Shown: positions 42,147 through 52,922 of the stretch, in pieces
How positions within the stretch are numbered: the stretch's first letter is position 1
How the letters are laid out: each line of letters starts with the position of its first letter
Assembly: GCF_050436995.1 (NCBI RefSeq)
Contig: NC_134775.1
Location: forward strand, 1,279,124 to 1,343,123
Direction: 5' to 3'
Source of the DNA: Anticarsia gemmatalis
Taxonomy: Eukaryota; Arthropoda; Insecta; Lepidoptera; Erebidae
DNA: 64,000 bases
The notes under the pieces: generated by a model
Seen by the model: only the letters and a program-made list of their open reading frames with translations
What the model was told of the DNA's origin: nothing
The model's database searches: none
Position numbers and translations under genes: made by a program

Positions 42147-42640
42147 TTTATTTATTTTAAACGTTTTTATAATAATATTACTCATAAAATTTCTAATAAA
42201 CGCACGCACGAGCTCTACGCGTGAGCGTCGACACTCGACTCCCGGAGTGGAGCCGACGCCACGCGAATTTGTAGGCACTTATCGCTGTAGGTACGGCCGA
42301 GTGACGGGGGCCTGCCGCTGCGCCTGACGTACAGACCTACTAGTCGCCCAATGAGCCGATGAATTCTGGGTTGCCTCGCCGGTAAAACGCGCCATAGAAA
42401 AGTACGTCAGCGTGACGTCATCGACATCTTTTTCCCTTTACGCAATAGGCAATTTTTGTGTAATGCAACTTTTGTTATGACAAATAGAGCAGGCGTTTAT
42501 TAATTTATTTATTTTAAATTAGTTGTATTGAAAATATTGATGAATGTCGTAATAAATATAGAATTTAATTTAAATTTACGATCTTTTTTTGAGAATTGTA
42601 AACATTTATGTGACACATTTTTAGGAGTGTTCCGAATGTA
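42147..42640. other. GC-rich upstream region
   Basis: GC-rich stretch at 42190-42420 (ACGCACGAGCTCTACGCGTG, CGTCAGCGTGACGTCATCGA), upstream of the THAP exon on the minus strand; possibly its promoter. No gene. Confidence 0.35.
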
Positions 42641-43228
42641 AAGCCGGTTTTCTGCTTCGTATGGTTAGTGGTAATCCTAGTGTCAAAGTTGTTTAAGCCG
42701 CCCACAGGCCTTTGACGTGGCTTAACGACTGTTATCTAAATTGACAACAACCGGGACCGACTTTTTACGTGACCGCGCCAAGGTTTGCTTAACCCACAGA
42801 TCGTTTACGACCGGTGAGCCACTGCTTTTTTCGTAGCTACCTGTTTGGGCGAAGGCATCGTATCAACATCGATAACACGCCTCATCTCCGCATGGTACCC
42901 ATCATTTGCCGGCGTTCCGCAGGGCGGCGTCTTATCTCCTCTACTCTCCGCAGGTTTTAACAATTCAATTTCTAACTACTTAACTGCTTCCTTCTACCAA
43001 CGCAGATAATCTATAGATTTACTCCCACGCTCCCCTAGATAGGTTGACGGAAGCTGTCCTAACTATAAACACCGACATGATGCGAATTTGCGACTGGAGT
43101 AAGTCGTACGGGTTAAAGGTCAACCCGGATAAGCCCCAGATGATTGTTGTTTATCTTTCTAACGTTTTACGACTCTATTTGCTTCCTCGTTCTGGTTCAC
43201 TTTCACGAACACACGAATTATTAACCAC
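42640..43228 (+). pseudogene. decayed LINE fragment (RT end)
   Basis: Translation in shifting frames gives FAGVPQGGVLSPLLS-like sequence near 42915-42950 and VLTINTDMMRICDWSKSYGL then KVNPDKPQMIVV near 43055-43150, the RT palm and thumb blocks of a Jockey/CR1-type LINE. The left part repeats, inverted, the sequence at about 9080-9200. Confidence 0.65.
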
Positions 43229-43494
43229 TAGCTGACCCGCGCAACTTCGCTTGCGTCACATAAGAGAGAATGGGTCAAGATTTTCTTCAGCTTTATAATA
43301 TTAGTATAGATTATATACAGCCTATAGCATTCCTCAATAAATGGACTATCTAACACTGAAAGAATTTTTCAAATCGGACCAGTAGTGCCTGAGATTAGCG
43401 CGTTCAAACAAACAAACAAACAATCAAACAAACAAACTCTTCAGCTTTATAATATTAGTATAATAGTATTTATAATATTAGTATTAGTATAGAT
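43229..43494 (+). repeat. interspersed (CAAA)n repeat, copy 2
   Basis: Same ends as the copy at 9452; it has an internal rearrangement, with TTCAGCTTTATAATATTAGT appearing twice. Confidence 0.8.
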
Positions 43495-43805
43495 TTCAGT
43501 CATTCAAAAACATGGTTCATTCAAAAATTACCGTATCACACCACGCACGCTCATGATCACGCACAACAATAATAACATATCACAGTTCAAAAAGGTTTAG
43601 GAAGTAACAGTAATAACATGCTCACGCATTGACTATACCTATTCAAAGTCTCACCGAACGCGCGGACGTTCGAACGAAAGCGATCCTTAATAGGTAGGTA
43701 CCCTACTAAGTTGTGACATACGTATAAAGCAAAATAATAAAAAAAATAGGCAGTTAGGGATGGACCCAACATTTAATTACATTTAGCATTGATATTTATT
43801 TTTTA

Positions 43806-44075
43806 TAGCTGACCCGCGCAACTTCGCTTGCGTCACTTAAGATAATCATAATTTTCCCCGTTTTTGTAACATTTTTCATTGTTACTCTGCTCCTATTGGC
43901 CGTAGCGTGATGATATATAGCCTATAGCCTTCCTCGATAAATGAACTATAATATAACACGGAAATAATTTTTCAAATTGGACCAGTAGTTCCCGAGATTA
44001 GCGCGTTCAAACAAAAAAACAAACAAACAATCAAACAAACAACCTCTTCAGGTTTATAATATTAGTAAGTATAGA
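43806..44075 (+). repeat. interspersed (CAAA)n repeat, copy 3
   Basis: Starts TAGCTGACCCGCGCAACT and ends ATTAGTAAGTATAGATT; more diverged than the copies at 9452 and 61949. Confidence 0.8.
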
Positions 44076-44140
44076 TTGAAAATTTAAAGGTTAGGATACC
44101 TTATTTGCTGCCCGACGTCCTAACCTTTTAATTTTCAATC
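44074..44140. repeat. 24-bp-arm hairpin
   Basis: GATTGAAAATTTAAAGGTTA at 44074 pairs with TAACCTTTTAATTTTCAATC ending at 44140. It abuts the tail of the preceding repeat. Confidence 0.8.
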
Positions 44141-44363
44141 GCGTATAAGACCCGTTGCATTATAATATTATGTTTACTAGTCGCGAGGGTTTAAAAACGT
44201 TAATAAATTATCAATTTGTATAAAAACAATGAGGTACTTTCTATTTCAATAAAGATGACAAATACAATGGCAAACGTCGGTTCAGTACCGAAATCCTCGA
44301 ATACCATTTTTTTTTGTTTTTTTTTTTCGATTATGATTCACAGTAGGTATTATTACTACAACT

Positions 44364-44430
44364 AGCTGACCCGTTCGGCTCCGCTCGCGTGAATGTCGTG
44401 CTGTTGCATTCGATGCAACACACATATACC
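44364..44430 (+). repeat. diverged start of the (CAAA)n repeat or a relative
   Basis: CTAGCTGACCCGTTCGGCTC CGCTCGCGTGAATG shares the opening block with the other copies but lacks the rest. Confidence 0.5.
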
Positions 44431-45360
44431 TAGATACTCTCAAAATAATATACCTACCTACATGCAAATGCTTTAACAACTTTCTCGCTTTGACTTATCC
44501 TTCTGTCCGTTCCCCTGCATAACCTTCATTCGTGCTTACTTCTTCTCTCATGCTCCTGTCGGCGCCCGCGTACCTGCCTGCTATGTATGTAGCGTACGCA
44601 CGCGTATGAAACCGCGCTAAAGTTCTTCACGCGCGAAATCATGTAGGTACCTATCTATGATGATACGGTCGCGCGCGAGCGCCGCATTAACCATGATTTT
44701 ATATTCGTAAGATATTGCAGATAATTTAATATTACATATTGCATAAAAAATTTGATTGTCATTTACATTTTTAAATAATAAAACAAAAACAAATAAGTTT
44801 GGTGAATGTTGTAAAATGGATTGCAACGGCATCAATGATGTGTATGTGTAAACTCAGGTTCATATGAAATAATGCACTATGAAATAAAATGAATATTAAA
44901 TTACACAAAAATTTGCCCAATATCTATAAAAATATTAAAAAACTATTTTGAAACGTAAAACAGTTACAAAAAGTACTGTCTCCGATGAGGTTTGATCCCA
45001 CACCTTAATGATTATAAACGTAGCAAAAAATCCGATGCGCCACAGCGACACTTAATTAATTTTTTATAATTATCGCTTATATTTTTATGTTACTTGTTTA
45101 CGATTTTTACTACATTTTTGCAATTTTCTCGAAATTTAAGATTTTTTATGAAATAAAAAGTAGTCTATATGTTGCTCCACTACTTATTCCATTACCAAAT
45201 TTCATTGCATTCTATTAGTTTTACGTGATGCCGTCACATACAGACGGACGGACAGACAGAAAAAAATATATAAATTGCAGATTCGGTATCAGTATCCGTT
45301 ACTAAACATCCCCAATTGTTTTTTTTTTAATATATTCAATGTTCAGAATTGACCTCTCTA
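44431..45360. other. no gene seen
   Basis: AT-rich with decayed repeats. CATACAGACGGACGGACAGACAG at 45238-45260 is a common insect repeat motif. A tRNA-like string at about 44975-45050 was examined and rejected. Confidence 0.4.
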
Positions 45361-45680
45361 CAGATAAAGATAAAGATAATTTTATTTGTCAAACATGTGT
45401 ACATAAATGGTGTTAACAAAAGGCATAGGTCCAACATGTTGCGTCTCATACAGACATACAAATATAACATGCAAGCAGTCTGACATTAATAATGTAAAAC
45501 AAACAGAAAACACATCGCAGGAAACAAGAAGGAAAACTAAACCCAATAATAAATGTCAGTTACTCTTATTACAATGTCACATAATAAATGTCAGTTACTA
45601 TTAATCTATATATATAAAACTCTTCCGTTACTGAGTGACTGACTGACAGACAACGCACAGTCGAAACTACTGGTCGTAGA

Positions 45681-46067
45681 CAGCTGAAATTTGGAATGTA
45701 GGTTCCTTGGGATATGTAGGGGAGCACTAAGAAAGGATTTTTGGAAATTCAACCCCCAAGGGGGGGAAAAGGGGTAAAAACGTTTCTATGAAAAATCTTC
45801 ATGCTACCACAGCTGAAATTTGGAATGTAGGTTCCTTGGGATATGTAGGGGAGCACTAAGAAAGGATTTTTGGAAATTCAACCCCCAAGGGGGAGAAAAG
45901 GGGTAAAAACGTTTCTATGAAAAATCTTCAAACTACCACAGCTGAAATTTGGAATGTAGGTTCCTTGGGATATGTAGGGGAGCACTAAGAAAGGATTTTT
46001 GGAAATTCAACCCCCAAGGGGGGGAAAAGGGGTAAAAACGTTCCTATGAAAAATCTTCAAACTACCC
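45681..46067. repeat. 129-bp tandem repeat, three copies
   Basis: Copies begin CAGCTGAAATTTGGAATGTA at 45681, 45810 and 45939 with only a few differences (GGGGGGG versus GGGGGAG; CTTCATG versus CTTCAAA). Lies in the Helitron 5' region. Confidence 0.95.
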
Positions 46068-46104
46068 TCCAATCGTGATTTAGGGGGTGCGATTGGGTGA
46101 CTGA

Positions 46105-47748
46105 TTTATTAACGTACAGCCGAAACGGGATAAATTTAAAGATATTTTATCGGAAGATTATAAACATCAAGTCCACAGAAACATAGAGGATGTTGATAAC
46201 ATTTGTAGTGAAGTATACAACAAATGCCTGCAAGTTCTTGAGGAAGCCGTTCTTTCATTAGGTGGGCGTTCACTTAAGGAATATGGGTTGCCACAACCAA
46301 CCAGGCCACTCGATTTAGGGAACATTATGTTATTAAGAGAGACTTATTACAATACAGATTTTCTAGAGAGATTCGTCAAGGACCATAAAAATACTTTAAC
46401 AATAGAACAAACGGAAGCATACGATAAAATTATGCATAGTGTTAACACAAATTCAGGACAACTTTTCTTTCTAGACGCGCCAGGTGGCACAGGAAAGACC
46501 TACTTAATTTTAGCTAAAATTAGAAGCTCAAAACATATTGCTTTGGCTGTCGCCTCATCAGGGATCGCGGCCACATTGCTGGAAGGTGGTCGAACTGCGC
46601 ATGCATGTTTTAAGTTACCACTCGACTTGACTCGCGTAGAAACACCCTTATGCAGTATTTCAAAACAAAGTCACCTAGCTGAAGTATTAAAAAATACAAA
46701 AATTATCATCTGGGATGAAATCACCATGGCACACAAAAGAGGAATTGAGGCTTTGAACAGATCTTTACAAGATATTCGGGGTAATAAAAATTTAATGGGT
46801 GGCGTAACCGTGCTGTTTGCTGGAGATTTTAGACAAACCTTACCGGTGGTACCCAAGGGAACTCGTGCTGATGAAGTACAAGCATGCCTTAAAAGATCGA
46901 TTTTGTGGTCCTCCGTAAAAAGTATAACGTTAACTAAAAACATGAGAGCCTATCTGGGGAGTGATTCGACGGCTGGTATATTTTCAACCAGTCTTCTAAA
47001 AATAGGAAATGGTGAACATCCTACCAGGGATGGTATATTTGACATCCCTGAAGATATGTGTACATTAGTATATACCATCGAGGAGCTAATACAACACATT
47101 TATCCAGGTATTTCCGACATACAAGACAAGCCTATAGAATGGTTTTGCGAACGAGCTATTTTAACTCCGAAGAACGAACAAGCTGCATTTATTAACGACA
47201 TACTTTTAAAGTCATTCGACGGAGAAGAAAAGATTTATAAATCCATAGACACACCATGCCATGCAGACGACGCTACAAATTATCCGGTCGAATTCTTAAA
47301 TTCACTTAAACCAGCTGGTCTTCCATACCATAGGCTTGCACTGCGAAAAGGTACACCGGTAATGTTGCTACGTAACCTGAAACCACCGAAATTGTGTAAC
47401 GGCACCAGGTTGCAAGTCAAAGCCTTACATAAAAATTTAGTTGAGGCCGTTATTTTGACAGGATGTGCCCGAGGAGAAACGGTATTCGTCCCGCGCATTC
47501 CTCTAATGCCCAATGACCTTCCATTTGAATTTAAGCGCCTTCAATTTCCTCTAAAAGTTTGCTTTGCGATGACGATAAATAAGTCTCAAGGGCAAACTTT
47601 TAAAGTCGCTGGTGTTGATTTAAGAGAAGATTGTTTCTCTCATGGACAACTGTATGTTGCTTGCTCGCGTGTCAGCTCTCCCTCTAACCTGTTCATACTG
47701 GTAAATAATAAAAAAACTAAAAATATTGTTTACAAGGAAATCCTGTAA
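46105..47748 (+). CDS. Helitron Pif1-like helicase, N-truncated
   Basis: Open from 46105; no convincing start codon (TTG at 46288 is only a nominal start). The upstream part reads DKFKDILSEDYKHQV and GGRSLKEYGLPQP, the segment joining Rep and helicase in Helitrons. Helicase motifs: LDAPGGTGKTYL (Walker A, about 46480), IIWDEITMAHK (motif II), LFAGDFRQTLPVV (motif III), LRKGTPVMLLRNL, MTINKSQGQTF (motif V) and YVACSRVSSP (motif VI). This SF1 DNA helicase unwinds the element during rolling-circle transposition. The frame is intact to the stop, but the HUH nuclease is missing, so the copy cannot be autonomous. Confidence 0.85.
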   Translation, partial: FINVQPKRDKFKDILSEDYKHQVHRNIEDVDNICSEVYNKCLQVLEEAVLSLGGRSLKEYGLPQPTRPLDLGNIMLLRETYYNTDFLERFVKDHKNTLTIEQTEAYDKIMHSVNTNSGQLFFLDAPGGTGKTYLILAKIRSSKHIALAVASSGIAATLLEGGRTAHACFKLPLDLTRVETPLCSISKQSHLAEVLKNTKIIIWDEITMAHKRGIEALNRSLQDIRGNKNLMGGVTVLFAGDFRQTLPVVPKGTRADEVQACLKRSILWSSVKSITLTKNMRAYLGSDSTAGIFSTSLLKIGNGEHPTRDGIFDIPEDMCTLVYTIEELIQHIYPGISDIQDKPIEWFCERAILTPKNEQAAFINDILLKSFDGEEKIYKSIDTPCHADDATNYPVEFLNSLKPAGLPYHRLALRKGTPVMLLRNLKPPKLCNGTRLQVKALHKNLVEAVILTGCARGETVFVPRIPLMPNDLPFEFKRLQFPLKVCFAMTINKSQGQTFKVAGVDLREDCFSHGQLYVACSRVSSPSNLFILVNNKKTKNIVYKEIL

Positions 47749-48238
47749 GGCCTCTTCGTCCTATAAATCCTGTTTTTTTTTTCTTTTGAGACGATGACTT
47801 TGTCTCGCTTTACTTTTTCTATATAGATTTGTATGTATACTAATATTATAAAGAGGAACAATCTATTTTTTTATATGTTTGTTTGTTTACACATGTAATC
47901 GATAAACTCCGAAACTACTGAATCGATTTCAAACATTCACCATTAGAAAGCTACATCATCCCTGAGTAACACAGGCTATATTTAATTCCAGTTGTAACAA
48001 GATTTCAGCCTGTGGAAGAAAAAGCCCTGTCGAGATCATTAAAAAACGCTATATATAACCGAATTACACGTGGGCGAAGCCGCGGGCGGAAAGCTAGTAC
48101 AATATAATATAATAAATGTCAGTTACTATTAATACAATATAATATATTAAATGTCAGTTACTATTAATACAATGTCACACTATAAAATAATAAAGTTGTC
48201 AGTTATGTCAACTTACTATTACCTATTTATTACATAAA

Positions 48239-49576
48239 TTACAAATTACAATCATTTAAAAAATCTTTTACATTATAATAACATTTACTTAATAATAAAT
48301 TCATTAATCTTTTCTTAAATAAAAATAAATTCAACTCTTTCAAGCAATTTGGTACTTTATTATATATCTTAGGGGCCATACAGAAGACACTGTTCCCCAT
48401 TAATGCTGTATTTGCCCTGTGCATACATAATCTCCCATTGTCTCTGCGGTTACGTGTACAGATATCAGACATGCGAGGAAACAGTTGAGGGTTACTTTTT
48501 ACAAAAACTGCTACTTCTAAGATATATATGGAGGTCAGTGTCAATATCTTATATTTTATAAAATATGGCTTACAGCTATCTATCGTCTGTAAGCCAAACA
48601 TGGCCCTTATGCAGCGTTTTTGGTGCTTGAAAGCAGTTTCTATATTTACTGAGTTCCCCCAGAATATTATGCCATATCTAATTACGGATGCGACTAGTCC
48701 ATGGTAGGCCATAAGTAGTGTGCTAATATTTACAACAGGTGCAAGTTTATAGAGGGCATATGAACTGCTACTTATTCTTTTGCAGAGTTTTTCAATATGC
48801 GCTTTCCAGTTAAGTTTCCTGTCGATAATTAAACCAAGAAATTTAGTTTCCTCTACGTCATTTACTTCTGCTTTACCATAAGTTATATTCAATGGTTCAG
48901 TTAAGGCAGTGCGTTGACTAAAGTGCATTATGTGCGTTTTACTTATGTTTATTTTAAGGTTATTGTTATCTAACCATCTTATAACTGCTGATAGCGACTT
49001 ATTAATATCATCTTCATAGGAAGTTAATGATTTGCAAGGCACCGTGATAGTACTGTCATCTGCGAAAAGTGTCATAGGGTGTTCTATACATTTGGGAATA
49101 TCATTAATGTACATTATGAAGAGTAAAGGACCAAGAACACTACCTTGCGGTACCCCATATGTAACCAATCGCTCATCAGATGTATATGTGATCTCATGTT
49201 TTGTCCTAAGGTTAACTTTAGATATGATTGTGACCTGTTTGCGATTTGATAAGTACGACAATATTAAATTCTGCACATTACCTCTAATACCATAACACTC
49301 TAGCTTATTTCTCAACGTACAGTGCTCCACATAATCATACGCCTGTGTCATATCACAGTACAAAGCGCAGACTGGATTTCTAATGTCAATGTTACTTGTT
49401 ATTCCCTGTAGAAAATTATATATAGCCATATTAATAGTCTTATTCCGTCTAAAACCATGCTGTTCCGTGCAAAGTATTCTCTTAGTTTCAAGGTAATTAT
49501 ACAGTTCCTTATAAATATATTTTTCCAGAATTTTTGAGAGTATAGGGATTAGCGCAATCGGTCTATAGTTGCACAT
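48239..49576 (-). pseudogene. LINE-B reverse transcriptase
   Basis: 445 codons: CNYRPIALIPILSKILEKYI, GFRRNKTINMAIYNFL, DMTQAYDYVEH, VTYGVPQGSVLGPLLF then IMYINDIP, LFADDSTITV (FADD), a thumb block (FLGLIIDRKLNWKAH) and a C-terminal part (RYGIIFWGNSVN, QKRCIRAMFGL). The palm and thumb are intact. The preceding frame (49587-50314) is out of register by one base near 49580, where AAAAAAGG has probably lost a base. Confidence 0.9.
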
Positions 49577-49586
49577 AAGTTCCCTA

Positions 49587-50314
49587 CTATTCCTTTTTTA
49601 AAATTGGTTTAACAATGGTCGTTTTTAAGCAATCTGGAAATACACCAGAGGAAATACATAGGTTAAGAAGATAGCTAAGATGACCAGAAATTAAGGAACT
49701 CGAGGCTTTTAGTATTTTAGTTGAAATGCCGTCATATCCTACACTACTGGTGTTTTTAAGATTTTTTATTATAATCATTATGTCATTTGGTACACATGGA
49801 GGCATAAACATAGAATTTCTTTTGCTTTCTATACTAGCAGTAACCTTTATACTAGTCCCGGGAATTGGTATTATCTTATCAATGAAGTAATTATTAAAAC
49901 TATTCGCAATTATACCTGGGTCAGTAACAGTCTTATCATCTATTGAAAGTGTTTGAATAGAATTTGTAGGCGCATTGAATTTAGATGTATTAATTAATTG
50001 CCATGCCGTCTTCGACTTGTTGTGTGAGGTATTCATTTTGTTTATATTTTGCACGCGCTTAGTTAATCGAATTATCCTTCTAAATAAGTTAGCATAATCT
50101 TTATACATTTTCCTATTTGCAAGAGACGGTTTCGTCCGGTACCTCCATAATAGGTGTCTCTTTTTTTTACTGCACATTTTAATGCCCTTAGATATCCAAG
50201 CACTTTTTTTTGAAGTTTTTATAGTAATGACTTTGATCGGAAAGCATAGATTATAGAAAAGACAGAATTGTTCTAAAAATAATTTAAAGGCTATATTTGG
50301 GTCGTCAGTATTAT
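49587..50314 (-). pseudogene. LINE-B ORF2 linker
   Basis: Contains NTDDPNIAFKLFLEQFC, ARRIIRL-type basic stretches, TAWQLINTSKF, NSFNNYFIDKIIPIPG, TSSVGYDGISTKIL and VFPDCLKTTIVKPILK, the region between endonuclease and RT. The upstream edge (50314) is the boundary of the TIR element. Confidence 0.8.
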
Positions 50315-50742
50315 ACAGGGTGTAAATGACAGCCTACCGAAAACGAAAAAAAATGACTTTAGACACGATTCTGGTGCTTATGGCGTTGAAAATTTTCATC
50401 GGTTTTTTCTTGATTTTTCCGATTTTTTATGCGTTTTTTTTATTTTTTTTTGGTATTATTTCGTTAATACTACACAATGCAACATGAATATGAAAAAAAA
50501 TCCGTCGTATTACTGTTTTTCACAAAAAACAGCAATGGATTAAAACAACGTATAAATTCGCTATCAGCTGTGCGCGGCCAACGACACGGTCGACGTCACG
50601 CCGCGTACCTACGCGCGCCACACGGACACGATTACGCACACAGCTGTCAGCCTCACACTCACTAGTATGCAGCGTTACTTAGTATTTGTTCTATGTTAAA
50701 AATGAAAATTACATAATTATCCCGCTCTCCGATAAAAGGTAA

Positions 50743-51214
50743 ATGCCATCAAAAACATTCTGTAAAAACCACAAGTCTCGCCGTAAAAAGTTGTGAGATC
50801 TATATAATAACAAGTCGATTAATCTATTTAGTCTCTACTTAAAGGACCTTCTGTCTTAAGTTATTACGTATGTTATAATCATGCCAATTTAAAAAAAAAT
50901 ACCTTTAAAACAAATAGACCGACCTGGCCATCGCATGATTTCATTGTTAGTATGTATCACACTACACAGCACGACGAGAAGTTAATGCTCCTGAAATGTT
51001 AATGGCGAATTTGTGTTTTCTTGCGATGACCAAGTCGATCTATTTGTTTTAAAGGTATTTTTTTTTAAATTGGCATGATAATAACATACGTAATAACTTA
51101 AGACAGAAGGTCCTTTAAGTAGAGACTAAATAGATTAATCGACTTGTTATTATATAGATCTCACAACTTTTTACGGCGAGACTTGTGGTTTTTACAGAAT
51201 GTTTTTGATGGCAT
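50743..51214. repeat. long-hairpin MITE (foldback element)
   Basis: Two arms of about 200 bp starting ATGCCATCAAAAACATTCTG are near-perfect reverse complements, separated by a spacer of about 65 bp. No frame. No clear target duplication (AAATG.. / ..CATCTC). Confidence 0.9.
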
Positions 51215-51830
51215 CTCACTTCTTTTTGTAGAGCGAACATAAGTCCAATTTGTATGGAAAGACGTTTTTTTTTTCATAATTCAACATATTTTCCTATGGG
51301 AATGTTGTTCAGTTTCATGGGCTAAACACCCTTACCCACCCTATACCCCCTTCCGTTATGCCTCATATATTAGGTACCTATTTACACCTATTTATTTTAT
51401 TTTCTACAGTAATAATAATTCATTAACTGCAAATGTAACCTTGTAATCTCATACATTTATATGGGATTACAAAGTTATTGTTGCAGTTAGTGTATTTAGA
51501 AAACTGGACCGAAATTAGAAAATATTAAATTTTTCCCATGATAAAGACACTAAACCCTATTTGTATTCCAAATTTTAAGCTTCTAAGTCTGCTAGAAGTA
51601 CCTTAGACTTTTGATGATCGGTGAGTCAGTGAGTCAGTGAATCAGTGAGTGACAAAATTCAAAATTTTAACAAGTTGTCATTCTTAAACTACTGGTTCAA
51701 ATTGACTGAAATTTTAAATATACCGTGTTTATACAATGACTGATTAGCTGCTGAAAACCCAGGCTTCTTGTTTTATCCACAACGAAATTATAGGGGTGTC
51801 AAAAATAGCCCGAATTGCTTCGAGAAAAGG
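51215..51830. other. no gene; GTGAGTCA-rich repeat
   Basis: Non-coding part of the 50315-56487 element. GTGAGTCAGTGAGTCAGTGA near 51622 resembles the start region of Helitron-type repeats (compare 45625-45650). Confidence 0.4.
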
Positions 51831-51948
51831 ATGTTACGGCCGTGCCGCTTTTTTTTGCTCGACTTGCGGGGGCACTTCCGTGCCCCCAGATGTTACGGCC
51901 GTGCCGCTTTTTTTTGCTCGACTTGCGGGGGCACTTCCGTGCCCCCAG
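51831..51948. repeat. 59-bp tandem duplication, GC-rich
   Basis: ATGTTACGGCCGTGCCGCTT opens exact or near-exact copies at 51831 and 51890. Each unit also contains an inverted GGGGGCACTTCCGTGCCCCC that could form a strong hairpin. Confidence 0.95.
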
Positions 51949-52677
51949 ATTCATAAGATTTAAAATGTGTGATATCTTATTATTACACGTACAAATACAT
52001 ACAGAACGACAAAAAATCCTATTGATATTCTTTAGCGCTATAAAAATCTCTAATAAACAATTTAACATGTATTGTCGCTTTGTTCTATTTGTTCTTGCAA
52101 ATTTCTATTCGATATTTACACGCTCATTCATACTTCATACAAGCGCGGTGCGACTCGAAAAGAAGATGGCCGTAGTGACGCGTGACGCCGCGACCGCGCG
52201 TGGATGTTACATAGATGGGATGCGACAAAATGGATGCTAAGTAATTCTCCGGGGATTATGAATTATGATAAGTTAGTTTCTCTGATAAGAATATTAATGG
52301 ATATTGATTGTTATCATTGTTATGTACCTACATTTTTTATGGTTTAATTAAATAAACGTTTCGTGTTTATTTTATTTACTTTAAGCTGATTTTATGTTAT
52401 AAATATCAAAGTATTTTAAACTTACATCAATAATGTTTTAATGTTATTTGGTATTTGAATAAAACTACAATGCAACCAGTAACAACTGTGACAAGTAAAA
52501 ATAGTAATGCCACATCATATTTTATTGAATCTAATCTCTCGCTGGGATCCTAACTCGTCGCTCGTCACCAAATCGGCGGCGCGCGCGCGGCGGCGGCGCG
52601 GAGGGAGCGGGTGGCGCGGGCGAGGGGCGGCGCGAGTGAGCGGAGAGGCGCCGCCGCCGGCGGCTCTCTTGGATTAA
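51949..52677. other. no gene; GC-rich end
   Basis: AT-rich then strongly GC-rich at 52570-52670 (GGCGGCGCGGAGG). Ends at the Harbinger target TAA (52675-52677). Confidence 0.4.
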
Positions 52678-52922
52678 GAGCTAGTTCAGACATGGCGGAA
52701 TCCGTGCGGATGCAAATCGCGCGGTTAGACCGCGCGGATCTTATTTGCATTAGCGCCTATAAATTCGTTCATACCTGTCCGCGCGGATTGACAAACCGCG
52801 CGGCTACCGCCACTCAACCGCTAGAAAATGAATTCGCGCGGTTGCCGCTCGGATCTATTTACTTGACGTACCTAGAGCGCGTTCAGTTGCTCTGCGGAAG
52901 CCGCGCGTATCGGACGGTGACA

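Larger units (their letters stand above)
45605..48097 (+). mobile_element. Helitron, internally deleted
   Basis: Starts TCTATATATATAAAACTC and ends GAAGCCGCGGGCGGAAAGCTAG; flanked by A (45604) and T (48098), the rolling-circle AT target. A short GC hairpin precedes the CTAG end. It contains a 3 x 129-bp tandem repeat and a Pif1-like helicase frame, but no Rep/HUH domain. 2493 bp. Confidence 0.9.

Noticed and set aside
44971..44986. 14-base match (GTACTGTCTCCGAT) to the inner TIR of the 4435-8278 transposon
   Set aside because: Single short match without an ATAT/CGTC end or partner; could be chance.
44973..45055. tRNA-like string (GGTTTGATCCCA B-box-like on the plus strand; GTGGCGCATCGG A-box-like on the minus strand)
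   Set aside because: The two boxes are on opposite strands and no cloverleaf forms; not a tRNA gene.
45681..46067. Possible CRISPR-like array
   Set aside because: Three contiguous 129-bp copies without spacers, in an animal Helitron; a plain tandem repeat.
51768..52240. Several frames of 60-140 codons on both strands
   Set aside because: They arise from the 59-bp GC-rich tandem pair and flanks; no domain and mutually overlapping.
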